A DNA stretch of 64,000 nt from Rhizoclosmatium globosum (taxonomy: Eukaryota > Chytridiomycota > Chytridiomycetes > Chytridiales > Chytriomycetaceae): contig MCGO01000194.1 in NCBI GenBank assembly GCA_002104985.1, positions 1 to 64,000 of the forward strand, read 5' to 3'. The notes beneath the pieces are model-generated. The model did no database searches. It was not told the DNA's origin and was given only the letters and a program-made list of their open reading frames with translations. This document shows positions 45,001 through 58,199 of the stretch, piece after piece (the stretch's first letter is position 1; every line of letters starts with the position of its first letter). Both the position numbers and the translations under genes were made by a program.

Positions 45001-45947
45001 GCTTTTTTTTGTATGGGGTCTGGGTCTTGTTGTGATGATGGTGGAGGGATGTCGACGATGGTTTCCTTCCATGCGTCTTGGACTGGAAGGGGTGGGGGGA
45101 GTAGGGATGTGGGGTCGGGGTCCTGTTGATTGTCGTACTCGATTTTAAGTGCTGTTGTGCTAAATTTCACAGAGTTTCCGCGTTTTACGGTTGTCCTGGA
45201 TCCATTAGTGGGTTTTGATTGTGTGGCTTGTTGAGCAAGAGGTTGCGATTGCTGAGCAGATGCAGTGGATGTGACAGAGGCCTCTCGCTTATGTTGTTGA
45301 GGCTGCTGTTTTGGTTCATCGGATCGATCACGTGTGCGAGCATCTCGTTCAGGGCTATTGGATTTTACTGAACCTTCCCGTTTATGTGTTTGTGATTGTT
45401 GTTGCTGCTGTTGGTCCGTTCCAGTACTCGCTCTAGAGTTCTGCATAGCTTCATTGAGTAAACTGCTTTTGGATGCCGACTTTTTCATATTGACAAGATT
45501 CGGAGCTGGTTGACGAGGCTTTTGTTGTTGCTCCGTTACAGAGTCTTTCGCTGCACGTTGTTGGGATTCTAACGGTGGTAATGAAGTAGGCCGAGCTGGA
45601 GGCGGATGGTTTGGAGGCGGCGGCATAGTATATTCTCTTAGGTCTTTATTCGATCCAGTATTTTGTGCCTGCTGTTTTGATTGAGGTTGATCCGAAGCAG
45701 TGTATGAAGTTCGAACTTGTCCTGGCAACAACTGTTGCAACAATTTTGGGGGTTGATCATACACACTTGCTGGCGCAATATTTGTCAGAGAGCTCGTTAC
45801 TGACGCGTATCGACTGTCTGGGTCTGTTACTGCGGCAGATGGTTTCGACGCAGGTTTTGACGGGTAAATGGCCTCAACTTGTCCTTCCTCATCTGCATCT
45901 TCAAACTCAGATCTCGTAGAAGGTCTGTGCTCGTTTTTGTTTGACAT
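42030..45947 (-). CDS. CHS: Chitin synthase (division I type) with long disordered N-terminus
   Basis: Processive beta-1,4-GlcNAc transferase of the plasma membrane or chitosomes. The first exon (45947 to about 44630) encodes about 440 low-complexity residues (Gln, Ser, Pro, Lys). It then splices into YTAVTCDPNKFVEEEY, the conserved start of the catalytic part, followed by MYNEDDVLFCKSF, VVSDGRTKVNP, the substrate-site motif QNFEYKMSNILDKPLES, the catalytic LAEDRILCFEL, and QRRRWLNGSF. C-terminal membrane helices and the NIHDVTWGTKGD block follow, and the last exon ends SPENQGEKKEGV. Introns are short with consensus ends; no frame break was found. The charged start of the N-terminus (EFEDADEEGQ) has no recognised domain. 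Confidence 0.93.
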
Positions 45948-46770
45948 ATGCCGTTAGACTGTCCGAGAGAGAGGCTAGGATAGCGGGGCGTGTGACTTTG
46001 GCAATCACCTTTCTGACAATTCCACAATGAAATGAAACTTATACAGGAAGCATTAAAAAAGACTTCCGGATGAATTAATTCATATTGCAAGTGAATCAGG
46101 TTTGAGCGGCAAATGCCTGGTGTCTTCTACACGTCCTTTAACAAACACATGGTGAGCACTTAAGTGTTTGTTACATATAATATATTATGAAAAAAAGGGA
46201 GCAGTCAGATTCCTTTAGTCATTGTTTGTTTGGATCGAGCATCATGAGTAACTCGATTGCTTTCCTCCTCACTCTGCTCCCATTGTTCTCGAATCAAGAA
46301 ATTTTTGACACCAACATGGGCATTGAACCCCACGCTCGGGGACTCGAAGCACCCGTACGCGTTATCCGCTGGGCCAAAATACCCCTCTTTACCACAGATG
46401 GTTAGAAGTCCAGGAGGAAACGGAAAAAGGGAAAGGCGACTGCTGGAGCCCAAACCTAATCATTCATCGCAGAAAGAATGATGCACAACAGGAAGGGCAC
46501 GACATATTAATGCCTTCAAGCACTTCAAATAATTGGTTTTGCAAGGGCATTAGATTGAGAGTGTGAAGCATGTAAGGTTCAATCTCTGGGATAATACAGC
46601 GAGGAAACAATTGAGTGTCCAAGCGAAATGAATTAGTTGACAGTGGCGTTTTGTGTTTGTGAAGGGGAAGGGTGATTGAGCGATGGAGATAGCGATGATT
46701 TTCTGTGCAGCAGCCACCCACTGACTGACACACGCAAACAACCAGCAAACAACCAACCACTTGACAACCA
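45948..46770. other. Intergenic region
   Basis: About 820 bases between divergent CHS and the PP1-motif gene. It holds one short uncharacterised frame (46187-46405, +) without supporting features and a GC-rich, tRNA-arm-like segment near 46320-46385 that does not fold as a complete tRNA. Expected to contain two promoters. Confidence 0.5.
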
Positions 46771-47832
46771 ATGACGTCCGATCCACCATCGCTTCCATCG
46801 CTGTCTTCGGGAGATGCAGACGAAGCCGGAGCCGGGCTGTCGGCGTCCGGATCCGTTGAATCGTTCGCGGGAGTACTAGTCGAAGCGGGACCGAAGGCAG
46901 CGCACTCGGCCATCACGGACGCCCTTCTCGCTCTTCTTCCCTCAACGCCGCTTTCTCTCGGCGACGAACCGCCAAAGCCGCTCCTTGCTCCACCACCACT
47001 TTCGAGTACAAAGCGACACAACTCAATTGCCACTTCCGCTTCAACCGCAAAGTCCGTGCGCTTTGCCGATCCACTCGTCTCGTTCTGCATCTCACGAAGC
47101 ACTGCCGATGATGCAGAGATCGAAAGTCTGGCGGCAATCGAGGACGACGCTGATGCCCTGTTCAAGACAACTCGGTCCCAGTCGCACTCACTCGAACACA
47201 CAGAGAATGACGCCTTGGATGCACTGCTTTCAGACTCAGATCCAGTTGATCCATTCGCCCTGAGCTACTCTTCCTCTGACGACGACGACAGCGACAGCGA
47301 CAACGATGCTGCCCTGCCAACTACCCCAAACGCCTACTTCTCAGACTCGGAAGCAACTCCAAAACGAGGCCTGATTCGTGCAACCCGCCGTCCAATGCCA
47401 GCCCCAGCATCATCCTCCTCCTCTTCACCCCCTTCATCACAATCAAAACATATGGTTGACGAGCTGGACCTCCTCCGCCAAAAACGTGCCGCCGCTGCTG
47501 CGGCCTCCTCAATCGCCCCAAAAGGAATCCTAAAAGTCTCAGACACTCCCCCTTCAACACCTTCCTCCGCCTCCCGCCCCTTCTTCCCTCGCACTGCAAC
47601 CCGACTCTCCCGATCGAACCTCATTCTGAACATGCAAGGCCAAACTGCACCTCCTTCCCCCCCTGACTACAATCCTCTCCCTCGTTTCGGTCGCTCAGCA
47701 AGTACAAGCAACTTGCAATCCCTCGGACTTGCTTCCAACACTGCTGCAAACAGTATCAGCACAAGTGGAAGGAAGAAGAAGACTGTCTCAAAGACTACCT
47801 TTGAGCAAAGTGCAATGTACCTCAACTTTTGA
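46771..47832 (+). CDS. Disordered protein with PP1-docking-type KSVRF motif
   Basis: Single-exon 353-residue protein, mostly Ser/Pro/Asp-rich. The segment KSVRFADPLVSF contains an [RK]xVxF motif of the kind that docks protein phosphatase 1, about 95 residues from the start. A strongly acidic cluster (SSDDDDSDSDND), a basic Pro/Ser segment, an LDLLRQKRAAAAAA helix and the closing TFEQSAMYLNF follow. Several SP and TP dipeptides suggest phosphorylation. No globular domain or named family recognised. A regulatory subunit of PP1 is a hypothesis from the motif alone. Confidence 0.7.
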   Translation: MTSDPPSLPSLSSGDADEAGAGLSASGSVESFAGVLVEAGPKAAHSAITDALLALLPSTPLSLGDEPPKPLLAPPPLSSTKRHNSIATSASTAKSVRFADPLVSFCISRSTADDAEIESLAAIEDDADALFKTTRSQSHSLEHTENDALDALLSDSDPVDPFALSYSSSDDDDSDSDNDAALPTTPNAYFSDSEATPKRGLIRATRRPMPAPASSSSSSPPSSQSKHMVDELDLLRQKRAAAAAASSIAPKGILKVSDTPPSTPSSASRPFFPRTATRLSRSNLILNMQGQTAPPSPPDYNPLPRFGRSASTSNLQSLGLASNTAANSISTSGRKKKTVSKTTFEQSAMYLNF

Positions 47833-48223
47833 GGAGGTGGAGGTTTTTTTGGTGTGTATGAGGAGGCTGTGGACTAAGGCTTTGTTATTTTGTTCATTGG
47901 GTACCTTGTTTTTGATCCATTCACCTTGTCCCCTCCCTATTTTCCCTCCTTCTGATTCTACTACTACTTGCTACCTATGCTTACATTGAGTCTTCTTCCC
48001 CCCTTACACATTCTTTCTTTGTTTTTGGTTTGTTTTTGTGTCTATCCTTCTATATCCAAGTGTATATTATAAATGAGAGTTCTTATGATTTGATCACACT
48101 GTTTGGCTGGTGCCTATCTTATCCAATCAAACAGCCCATATATCACCCCCGTTCCATACAAATTAGTTAAATTCGTTTGAAAAGTTTAAAAGAATTTAGT
48201 GGGATCCTAAACAACGAAAAGAG
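47833..48223. other. Intergenic region / 3' flank
   Basis: About 390 bases, T- and C-rich on the plus strand, probably the 3' UTR and terminator of the upstream gene and the downstream flank of the minus-strand tRNA. No other feature was seen. Confidence 0.5.
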
Positions 48224-48305
48224 TGAGCAGTGTGGGATTCGAACCCACGCCTACGAATAGATCACGGCCTTAACGTGACACCTTAGACCGCTCGGTCAAC
48301 TGCCC
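48224..48305 (-). tRNA. tRNA-Leu (anticodon AAG)
   Basis: 82 bases on the minus strand fold as a class II tRNA. The acceptor stem GGGCAGT pairs with ACTGCTC (one G-T wobble), the D arm is TGACCGAGCGGTC, the anticodon stem TCACG/CGTGA frames the loop TTAAGGC with anticodon AAG at the expected place, a variable arm of about 13 bases follows, and the T arm is GTGGG-TTCGAAT-CCCAC. The discriminator base is A and CCA is not encoded. No intron. A long variable arm with this D arm and anticodon AAG fits leucine. Confidence 0.95.
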
Positions 48306-49070
48306 AGATGTTTGTCGGGCAGGTGTGCGCGCTCCGGATAGTCATCAAAACTGTACGATCCTAAAGCAAAGTATTGGAGGAAAAAAGGGAAAAAGAGTGT
48401 CTGAAGGTGTGAACAAACATTGTGGAAGCGATACATATTAACTCAGTCCAAGATATTGAACTTCCTTTTTCAAGTTTGAGCTAGTTCATTCTCTGCTGTC
48501 TTCAGAAACCATAGAGCCTAAACGTGAAATCACCTGAAACCTTGACGAAGTTCTGAAGTTCAAGATTTACGGGGTGGATTTTAAGAACACGATGAGGGGC
48601 AATTGAGATGAGTGCCATCGGATCTTAGTTTGATTTTCTAGCTTGAATGAGAAAGGGATTTAATAAGAGATGATGGTTGAAAGGGGTGAAAATGGTGAAC
48701 ATCTTTGGCTTACGCCGCGTGCGGACTTAGTCTGCTTTTGCTGTCATCTTCTGATCAGAGAAGTCCCTCTCTTCGTTTGAGCTTAAATTCTCCCTCTTAC
48801 TCTCTTCTTTATCTCATATTCTTAAAAAAGACTGATTGTGGCTGTACTGTGTCTGATAAGTGTCCCGTAATATTTCAATGACTACAAGACCCTTGTGCGC
48901 ATTCTTCTCTCGGAAGATATTAAATGGCAGAAAAAGGAGGTTGCCATGAACGAGGCGTAGAGGTGTCCGCACGTTGTTGGTGTCTCCCTGATAGGCCAAA
49001 AAGTGAAAACGCCATAACCACCAGCAGAAAAAACCACTTTCAAAACCCAACCACCCAACACTCAGTCCCA
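48306..49070. other. Intergenic region
   Basis: About 765 bases between the tRNA and the tail-anchored Rossmann-like gene. It should contain the strong promoter of that gene. No ORF with coding character; a C-box-like ATGATG near 48671 and a CTGA near 48753 were noted but lack a closing stem. Confidence 0.5.
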
Positions 49071-50072
49071 ATGTCTGTCTTCCGCGCCAAGCACACCATC
49101 GCCGTCTTCGAGACCAACTCCAAGACCTCCGCCCAGTTCGTTGGCCACGCCCTCCAGAACGGCCACCACGTCGTTGCCCTCTGGAACCAGAACAAGACCT
49201 TCACCGAGGCCAAGAACTTCTCCGTTGCCAACACCCTCGACGAGCTCCTCGTCAACGCCGACGTTGTTGTCATTGCCGGAGGTGCCGAGCACCACCAGGC
49301 TGCCCACCACGCCGTCAAGCGTGTTGCTGCCTACGTTGAGGCCAACAAGGTATCTTTGATCATAAATTGGAGGGAAGGGTTTGATCTCTAAAAAAGGCGC
49401 ACTACACCTATCTAGGTCCAGGGATACAAGTTGAAGCACATCTACCTCGTCTCTGCTGAGGGTGCTAAGCCAACTGCTCCATTCTTGCAGAGAGCTCTCT
49501 ACGCTGAGCTCATCCACGCCGAGAAGGACTTGGTCGAGCTCGTCGCTAAGCACGTCAACATCAAGTACACTGTCTTCGTAAGTACATATAGCCGACTATC
49601 TCTTCCTATCGGATCGTGAAAGCCAGTAGGGATCAAACCATCACTCTGGCAAACAACCATTCAAAAATTCTTGCGGCTGACACGTTTCCCTTCCAAAAAA
49701 CCCTAATTGCACAACACAACAAAAAACTGACAAACACCTATCTATTAGCGTCCACCAACCTTGATCGAGACCTCCAAGTCCAACGACGTCTTTGTCTACG
49801 ACGAAGCCGCCGAGAAGAACTTGACCGACCTCGCCCACCAGGTCTCCTACTCCGGCCTCGCCGACGCCGTCCTCGAGATTGTCGAGACCCAGCCAAAGTT
49901 CGTTAACAAGGTTGCTGGTGTTAACTCCAAGCAGGCTCTTGTTGAGGCCCACGAGTTGAGAGCTATCCAGAGCAGAAAGACTGCTTCCGCTGCTTTCTGG
50001 AAGTACTCTCCATTCGTTGTTGGTCTCGCTGCCGTTGCTGCCGGTGTTGCCTTCTACGTCCAGAGACAGTAA
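49071..50072 (+). CDS. Rossmann-like (NmrA/SDR-type) protein with C-terminal membrane anchor, highly codon-biased
   Basis: Three exons (49071-49350, about 49416-49578 and 49749-50072) encode about 250 residues. The N-terminus HTIAVFETNSKTSAQFVGHA followed by ALQNGHHVVALWNQ has the beta-alpha-beta layout of NAD(P)-binding atypical SDRs, but the Gly-rich loop is replaced by ETNSKTS. Strand VVVIAGGAEHH and a later helical region follow the fold. The last residues (YSPFVVGLAAVAAGVAFYVQRQ) form one TM helix with a tiny basic end, a tail-anchor signature of outer mitochondrial, peroxisomal or ER membranes. Codons are strongly C-ending (GCC, AAG, CTC, AAC), unlike its neighbours, suggesting very high expression. 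Function not recognised. Confidence 0.75.
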
Positions 50073-50720
50073 ATTTGAGGATTGTTTTAAAAGGTTGAGT
50101 TGAAGTGTTTTTGGTGATGGGGTGAAGAGTTTGTGAAGGGGTGTGGGTAACCAATTCTAGACACGGTTGCTTGCTAAACTTTCTGCTTGCTCTTTGCTTT
50201 GTTGTTGAGTTCATTTTTCCTCTTCGTTTTTTAACTTCCTTCCTTTTTGCTTTTCTTATTATCCTCTCGCCTCATAAAAATTGTGACTCTTTCTTGATTT
50301 CCGCCTCCAAGTTGATTTATCGCCTCATAGAATAAATAAAACTCTTTTTATTACTTTCTAAGTCCCTTTAAGCCTCGTACTTCACGCTCATGCATTTTAT
50401 ACAGCAACTTCAAGCCTTGCATTCGCGATTTGAATTTTCGCATCTTGCATAGAGTTTTGGTTGTGAAATAGGATACATAAGCAGCGGTCTATCTTCTTTC
50501 ACGTGGGTTATCCATTCAAAAAATGCTCTTGCGGATTATATCAAGACGGTGATAAGTCGCTGGGATTAATTGCTTGACAAACCTTGACAAATGCTTTGGT
50601 CGTAGGACAGATTTGTGGGTTACTGTTTCTTGCCCTCCCTTTTTCAATTTAAGAGTTCCACATGTCATTGTTTCTTTCAAACTGAACTTTTATTATCTCG
50701 GTGGTTTCCAAATCACCGCA
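50073..50720. other. Intergenic region between convergent genes
   Basis: About 650 bases, T-rich on the plus strand, holding two 3' ends. No RNA gene or coding stretch could be supported. Confidence 0.5.
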
Positions 50721-52483
<1,763 letters not shown>

Positions 52484-52833
52484 GTTTCTTCGGGTCAATT
52501 TTTGGGGACAAGCTCGATGACGTCTTCGACCCAAAAACAGAGAGTTGAAGAGAATCCATGTGAATATAAGGGAATCAGCATCAAAGGAAGGTATTAAATT
52601 CAATGGTTTTATTGTGAAAAGACGATGATGTGATGGACGTCATAAACAGACAGGATGGAATACAAAGGTGAGAACATTGAGAGATCTCAACCGTCGTTAG
52701 TATGTAATACCTCCTCTACTTTGCAAAGGATTGCATAGTAAAAGAATTACAGAACACGGTAAGATCAGGAAGTGAGAGTGATTTGAAATATCGAGTGATG
52801 TCACAGTTATCTCACCAAAAAAAGATAGCTTGA
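52484..52833. promoter_or_regulatory. Divergent MET2-HIS4 promoter with bZIP-type sites
   Basis: Shared 350-base region between two amino-acid biosynthesis genes. TGACGTC at 52518-52524 and GACGTCA at 52636-52642 each match seven of eight bases of TGACGTCA, a site type bound by Gcn4/CPC1 and CREB-like bZIP factors. Joint general amino-acid control is an inference. Confidence 0.5.
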
Positions 52834-55483
52834 ATGTACATCAGTTCGAGCAACAGCGTCCCGTGCGTTGGCAGTGTCCTCGTACTTGCAGCGCCGGCCC
52901 TAGTCCCGTCCAAGAACATTGCTGCGACCGAGCACGTTGCCTCGGGAGTGCGCGGAGGCCACGGAGTGTGGGCAACGTGCGAGTCACCGGAAGACACGAC
53001 CGAGACAGTGTCGTCGCTGTTTGACCGCGGCGTGTCCGTTGTCGTTGTGTCTGTGTCGCTGTTTGGAGCGTGTGCGAATGCGGGTCTTCCGCTTGATCGA
53101 GTGTGTGTGCGAGTTGATTCGTTGGGCGACATTCCTTCTCAACCTCGTGCGCAAGTTGCCCTGCTCGACCTGGACCAGGCGACCACCGCCTTTGGTCCGC
53201 TTCCAAACAAGGTCAAGTTGGTCGTGCGGTTCCGCCAGGCCGTGAACGTGAACGTGGCGACCGTGGCGGCGCTTGATCTGCAGAACATCGACGTTGTTGT
53301 TCCAGGCGACTTTGACCGCGCCGCCTGTCTTGCCGCGGTGCTCAACACGGACAGACCAGACGGCTTCTTTGCGACGGCGGTGGCGGACCCATGTGGCGTG
53401 GCTCTTGGTTTTGCTTTCTCGTCTAAGGCTTCGCTCGAACACGTCATGACGACTGCTCAGGGTGCCTACCAGTCCCGCTCTCGTAAAGGACTCTGGATTA
53501 AAGGCTTGACTTCAGGGGCTGTGCAGCGTGTATACAGAATCGATAGAGACTGTGATGGTGATTGCCTTCGCTTTACTGTTGAACAAGCAGACCCAGGTAT
53601 GTCACAGACTGCATTACTGTAAATTATACTCATTTCTATTTGATAGGTTTCTGTCACAACAACACACGCACTTGCTTCGGTCCAGACTCTGGACTTACTG
53701 CTCTTGAAGCTACCTTGCGTTCCCGCAAGGCTAAAGCCCCAGCTGGAAGCTACACTGCCCGCCTCTTCAACGACACTACTCTTCTCCACGCTAAAATTAG
53801 AGAAGAAGCCGGTGAACTTTGTGACGCATCAACCAAAGATGATATTGCATCTGAAGCTGCCGATCTCTTTTACTTTGCCATGGTGAAAGCTGTCGCAGCC
53901 GGAGTCACTCTAGCTGACATTGAAGAGCACCTTGACCGCCGTGCCAAAAAGGTGACTCGTCGTGCAGGCGATGCCAAACCAGGAGCGATCGAAAGAGAGG
54001 TTGCCCTTGCTGCTGAAAAAGCCAAGGCATCCCCTTCCACCACCACTCCAGCAACTCCAGCCCCAACCCCCGCGAAAGTTGCCATCAAAATGAAGGTCCA
54101 CAACCACACTACCCTCAGCACCCCTCAAAAGACTGCCCTTCTCCAACGCCCAATCTACGACCTTGCTGAAATTACTTCTCGCGTCAAACCCATCATCGAA
54201 TCCGTCCAACAATCTGGTGACAAGGCTATCATCGACCTTACCGCCAAATTCGACCGCGTCGAACTCTCCTCCACCGTCCTTAATGCTCCCTTCCCACAAT
54301 CTCTGATTGACCAAGTCGACCCTAAAGTTAAATCCGCAATCGACACGGCGTTTGAAAATATTAGAAAGTTCCATGCGGCGCAGTTGAATACATCTACTTT
54401 GACTGTTGAGACGATGCCAGGGGTGGTTTGTACACGCTTTTCACGTCCGATTGAGCGTGTTGGGTTGTATGTTCCAGGAGGAACGGCGATTTTGCCGTCG
54501 ACTACCATGATGTTGGGTGTTCCGGCTATGGTTGCTGGATGTTCTGAGATTGTTGTCGCGTCTCCTCCGAGAAAGGATGGAACGCCTGTTCCTGAAGTTG
54601 TGTATGTTGCCAACAAGATTGGTGCTAAGGCGATTGTGCTTGCTGGAGGAGCTCAGGCTGTTGCTGCAATGGCGTATGGAACTGCTAGTGTACCAAAAGT
54701 AGATAAGATTGTTGGACCCGGAAATCAGTATGTGACTGCTGCCAAGATGTTGTTGCAAAATGATACCAAGGCCATGATTTCAATTGACATGCCAGCTGGA
54801 CCCTCCGAGTTGCTCGTAAGTCCCCTTTCCTTTCCTCCGTCTTCTCTCTCTCCCTTCTTGTCACTAATCCCTTTCCCCCTTTCCTCCAGGTCATCTGCGA
54901 CAACAACGCAAACCCAGCCTACATTGTCTCCGACCTCCTCTCCCAAGCCGAACACGGCACAGACTCCCAAGTAATCCTCGTCGCCATCGATCCAACCCCG
55001 GACTTCCTCGCCCGCCTCCAACAAGAACTCCACACCCAAGGCGAAGCACTCCCTCGCTCGGATATCGTCCGCGTCTCCATCGGACACTCGTACATCCTCA
55101 CTGTCCCCGACAGAAAAACCGCACTTGAGTTTTCAAACCAGTACGCGCCGGAACACTTGATCCTCCACATTTCGGAGCCTGCGTTGGTGCTTCCGGATAT
55201 TATTAACGCTGGGTCTGTGTTTGTGGGTCCCTGGTCGCCAGAGAGTCTTGGAGACTATGCTAGTGGAACGAATCACACTCTTCCAACGTATGGGTACGCG
55301 AGAATGTATAGTGGTGTGAACACGGATACATTTGTCAAGTACTTGACGAGTCAGGAAGTGACCAAGTCTGGATTGGATTTGCTAGGTGATGCTGTTGTGA
55401 CTCTTGCGGAGGTGGAAGGGTTGGAGGCGCACAGGAACGCTGTTGCGATTCGGTTGAAGGATATTCGTGCTGGAAGAGTTTGA
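52834..55483 (+). CDS. HIS4: Trifunctional histidine biosynthesis protein HIS4
   Basis: Phosphoribosyl-AMP cyclohydrolase, phosphoribosyl-ATP pyrophosphohydrolase and histidinol dehydrogenase in one chain (steps 2, 3, 9 and 10). Three exons: 52834-53596, 53647-54815 and 54890-55483. After a divergent N-terminal region, the cyclohydrolase block is QSRSRKGLWIKGLTSG; the pyrophosphohydrolase has LHAKIREEAGEL and SEAADLFYFAMVK; the dehydrogenase has ERVGLYVPGGTAILPSTTMM, KVDKIVGPGNQYVTAAK and DMPAGPSELLV, then across the intron QAEHGTDSQ, YAPEHLILH, NAGSVFVGPWSPESLGDYAS and NHTLPTYGYARMYSGV with the expected His/Gln metal ligands. No frame break. Length and domain order match fungal His4. Confidence 0.96.
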
Positions 55484-55720
55484 TTCTCCTTTGTTGAATT
55501 TTGGGTAAAGTGGTTCAAGTAAACTCAATAAACTCTGTTTGGAGTAACTTTTCTGTCTAACTTAACTCAGCGAACCTTCAGACAAATTAGCTTCTGGCTT
55601 CTCCTAAACAAACACATAACAACAAATTCAAACCAAAAAAAAGTGAGAATATATTGAAAACCGAAATCAGATGAGTCCCACCATTTCATTTACATTTCCT
55701 CTCAAGCTACAGAACAACGT

Positions 55721-58126
55721 CTACCCCATCATTTTAATCTTCAAGTCATTCAACTGATTGCCATTATTCACAACACTCAGGTTCTTTTCATTCGCCAAGT
55801 GGAGCAAACAGATGAAACAGAACGCTACACTAATATCGCTCATCTTATCAGATGGATACCGATTCGATAAACCATGTACAACGTTCTTGAAGTTGGTTTC
55901 AGTTTGTGTAGGAGGCTAACAGTACACCCATTAGAATTAAACCTCAAAGATGCACTAAAAAACTCACCTTATCTTCGTCATCATCATCCCCAGTCAAATC
56001 AATCAAATTGCTCCAAAGATTTTCCTTGAGTTTCTTGATATCAACCTTCTTTTGCGTTTTCGCAAAGTGGATATAATTGGCCTTGATTTTTTTAGGGGCA
56101 TCCACGAGGCTATCACCGTATTCCAAAAGGGTCCATCTGTATCTTTGATGGCTGCTCCAATGTCTAGTTCGCCTTCGTGTTGAGGAAGTGGCTCATTGTC
56201 GTCATAATCATCCATCGCATCAAAGTCGTTGTCATTGGCGACTGGGTAAGTTTGTGTTAGAAGAAATAAGAGGACATGGTAATTGAATCATACAGTGGTT
56301 GTTGTTGTCGGCAGGCTCTTGGGAAAAGGAAACGTCGTCATTCTTGTGCTGGGACCAGAATGCTGGGTCTACTACGTCATCTACAAACAAAATATGCTTA
56401 GAAAATGACATTGTAAAGAGTAAAAAGTATCACCTGTCGGTTTGATTTGAGCATCTCGTCCATTTCGTTTACGGAATGTAATCTATTATCATGTCAGTAT
56501 CTCAAAACCTAAATTATCGACACATACCTTATTGATAGGCTTCAAAAAGAGTTTTAAAAAGTCTTGCGCTGAAAAGTGTTCGTCATTTGGCAAAATATTC
56601 TTTGCTCGAGCTTTTTCTCCGTATTTTGGGAGGACAATAGATACGGTGCTTGCTGCAAATAACTGCTTCTCGTTGAGAGCTGGGTCTGCAAAGTTGATTT
56701 TCATGGGTTCACGTTTCTTTTTGGGTCCCGCTGTTGCTGGGTCTTTGGCTAGTTGAAGACAAGGTCAGCTGATGCAGTTTAAGAAAACAGCGGGCAAACG
56801 AACCAACAATAATGGGCTTCGGTTTCCAGTGTTCTGGACCAGCCCATCTTCTAACCATATTGGAATCGAAATACGCGAATGGATTTGCTTCGCCTCCTCC
56901 AGCATTCTCCATTGCGAATCCAAATCTTCCTCCTTCTCCATCATTATTATTCTCATCAGCCACGTCTTCGTCGTCGCCACCAATCCGTGGCATACCAACT
57001 GGAATATCATAACCACGCCCTCCACCCTCTTCCTCAGGGAACCCATCGTCATCATATCCACCAAAATCACCTCCACCAACGCCTCCATCATCGTCATCAT
57101 GCTCAATAGGGACGTAGTCGTCAGCTGATGGCGCCTGTGTCTTCATGAGGTTGTCGAAATCAAATTTGGGGACTTCATTGGCTGCCGAAGAGAAATCAAA
57201 GTTTTTCAAAGAGGGACAGATAAATAGACTTCGTAGCCTCGATACATCGTACATGAATTTGTCTGCGAGTGAAGTAAGTCAACTCGTTTGGTTTCATTTC
57301 AAATACACACCTTTCAATTTAGAGATGTCCATCATTTGAATCGTAGCATCACAAGTTGTATCCGCATGGTCGGCCATCTGTTTACTCACAGTCACGTCAT
57401 CAGACGCGTCAAAAATAATCATTCCTTCATTTGCCATGTTGAGGTGATTCAGTAAAAGCCCGCTCGCAGTTCCTTCATCGAAATCCGCACTCGTCTTCTT
57501 GAATAACGGGTCAATCAAGAATTCTGATTCGATTTTCTTGACATTCAAGTTTGTAATGTCCTTTTCGAGCGTGTTTCCCGATTTCGTCTGGGTGTGATTC
57601 CCAAGTAAGCAAAAAAAACAAAGGGGGGAGTTGTATGGGTATGGGGATTAAAAATAGTATGGATTTTTTACTTGTCGTTTACGTTTCCCGTCTTCTTTGC
57701 TGATACCGTCTTCATCGTCATGCCCAGAACCTGTCAAAGCATCGTCAATAAAACCACAACCTCCCCCTCCTGCCCAACACGCACCTTTTCCATCTACAAG
57801 TCCATTCAGTAAAATCCGTGTTTCTGCATCGACGGAATCCACTCTAGAAGTGTAGATTTTGACGCATCCGTCGAGGGTACACGAAGCCTTTTGGAAGTTG
57901 ATTGAGTCGCCTTCTCTGAGGACGCCCATGTCGTGAAAGTAGTCGATAAGCGCGAGATTCCACGTGTTTGACGAGTTGATTTTCTGGGTTTGTTGGCGAG
58001 AAGGAGAATGGATGTTAGCAGGTGGTGCAATTCAAAGCAGGTTTAAGTGGGTACGTTGTCGGCGGCAATCTTCATCCATTCGTCAAATGTTCGTTGGTCT
58101 GTTTGCGACGGAGGTGCGGAGGCCAT
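55721..58126 (-). CDS. BRN1: Condensin complex kleisin subunit (Brn1/CAP-H/Barren)
   Basis: Kleisin closing the SMC2-SMC4 ring for mitotic chromosome condensation. Many exons from 58126 (MASAPPSQTDQRTFDEWMKI). Motifs: WNLALIDYFHDM and FQKASCTLDGCVKIYTSRVD from the N-terminal SMC2-binding part; acidic middle; WAGPEHWKPKP; and the C-terminal winged-helix block KKVDIKKLKENLWSNL, then ISVAFCFICLLHLANEKNL, the most diagnostic CAP-H signature. One base is missing in a C run of the coding strand (56129-56131), where the frame moves between DTDGP and LLEYGDSLVDAPK. The start overlaps no neighbour; the next gene diverges only about 75 bases away. Confidence 0.93.
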
Positions 58127-58199
58127 TTGTTGGTAGTTGCGTGTTTTGTGGTTGTGTTTTGCGTTGAGAAGTTGTCCGAATTGTGTTTTGGAAGTGAGA

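Noticed and set aside
46310..46390. tRNA-like segment on the minus strand with a GGTTCAATG-like T loop and a D-arm-like GGCCCAGCGGATAA
   Set aside because: The acceptor stem ends do not pair and the T loop has eight bases. It may be a relic but is not callable as a tRNA.
48665..48760. C/D-box snoRNA candidate (ATGATG ... CTGA)
   Set aside because: No terminal stem brings the boxes together and no guide region could be identified.
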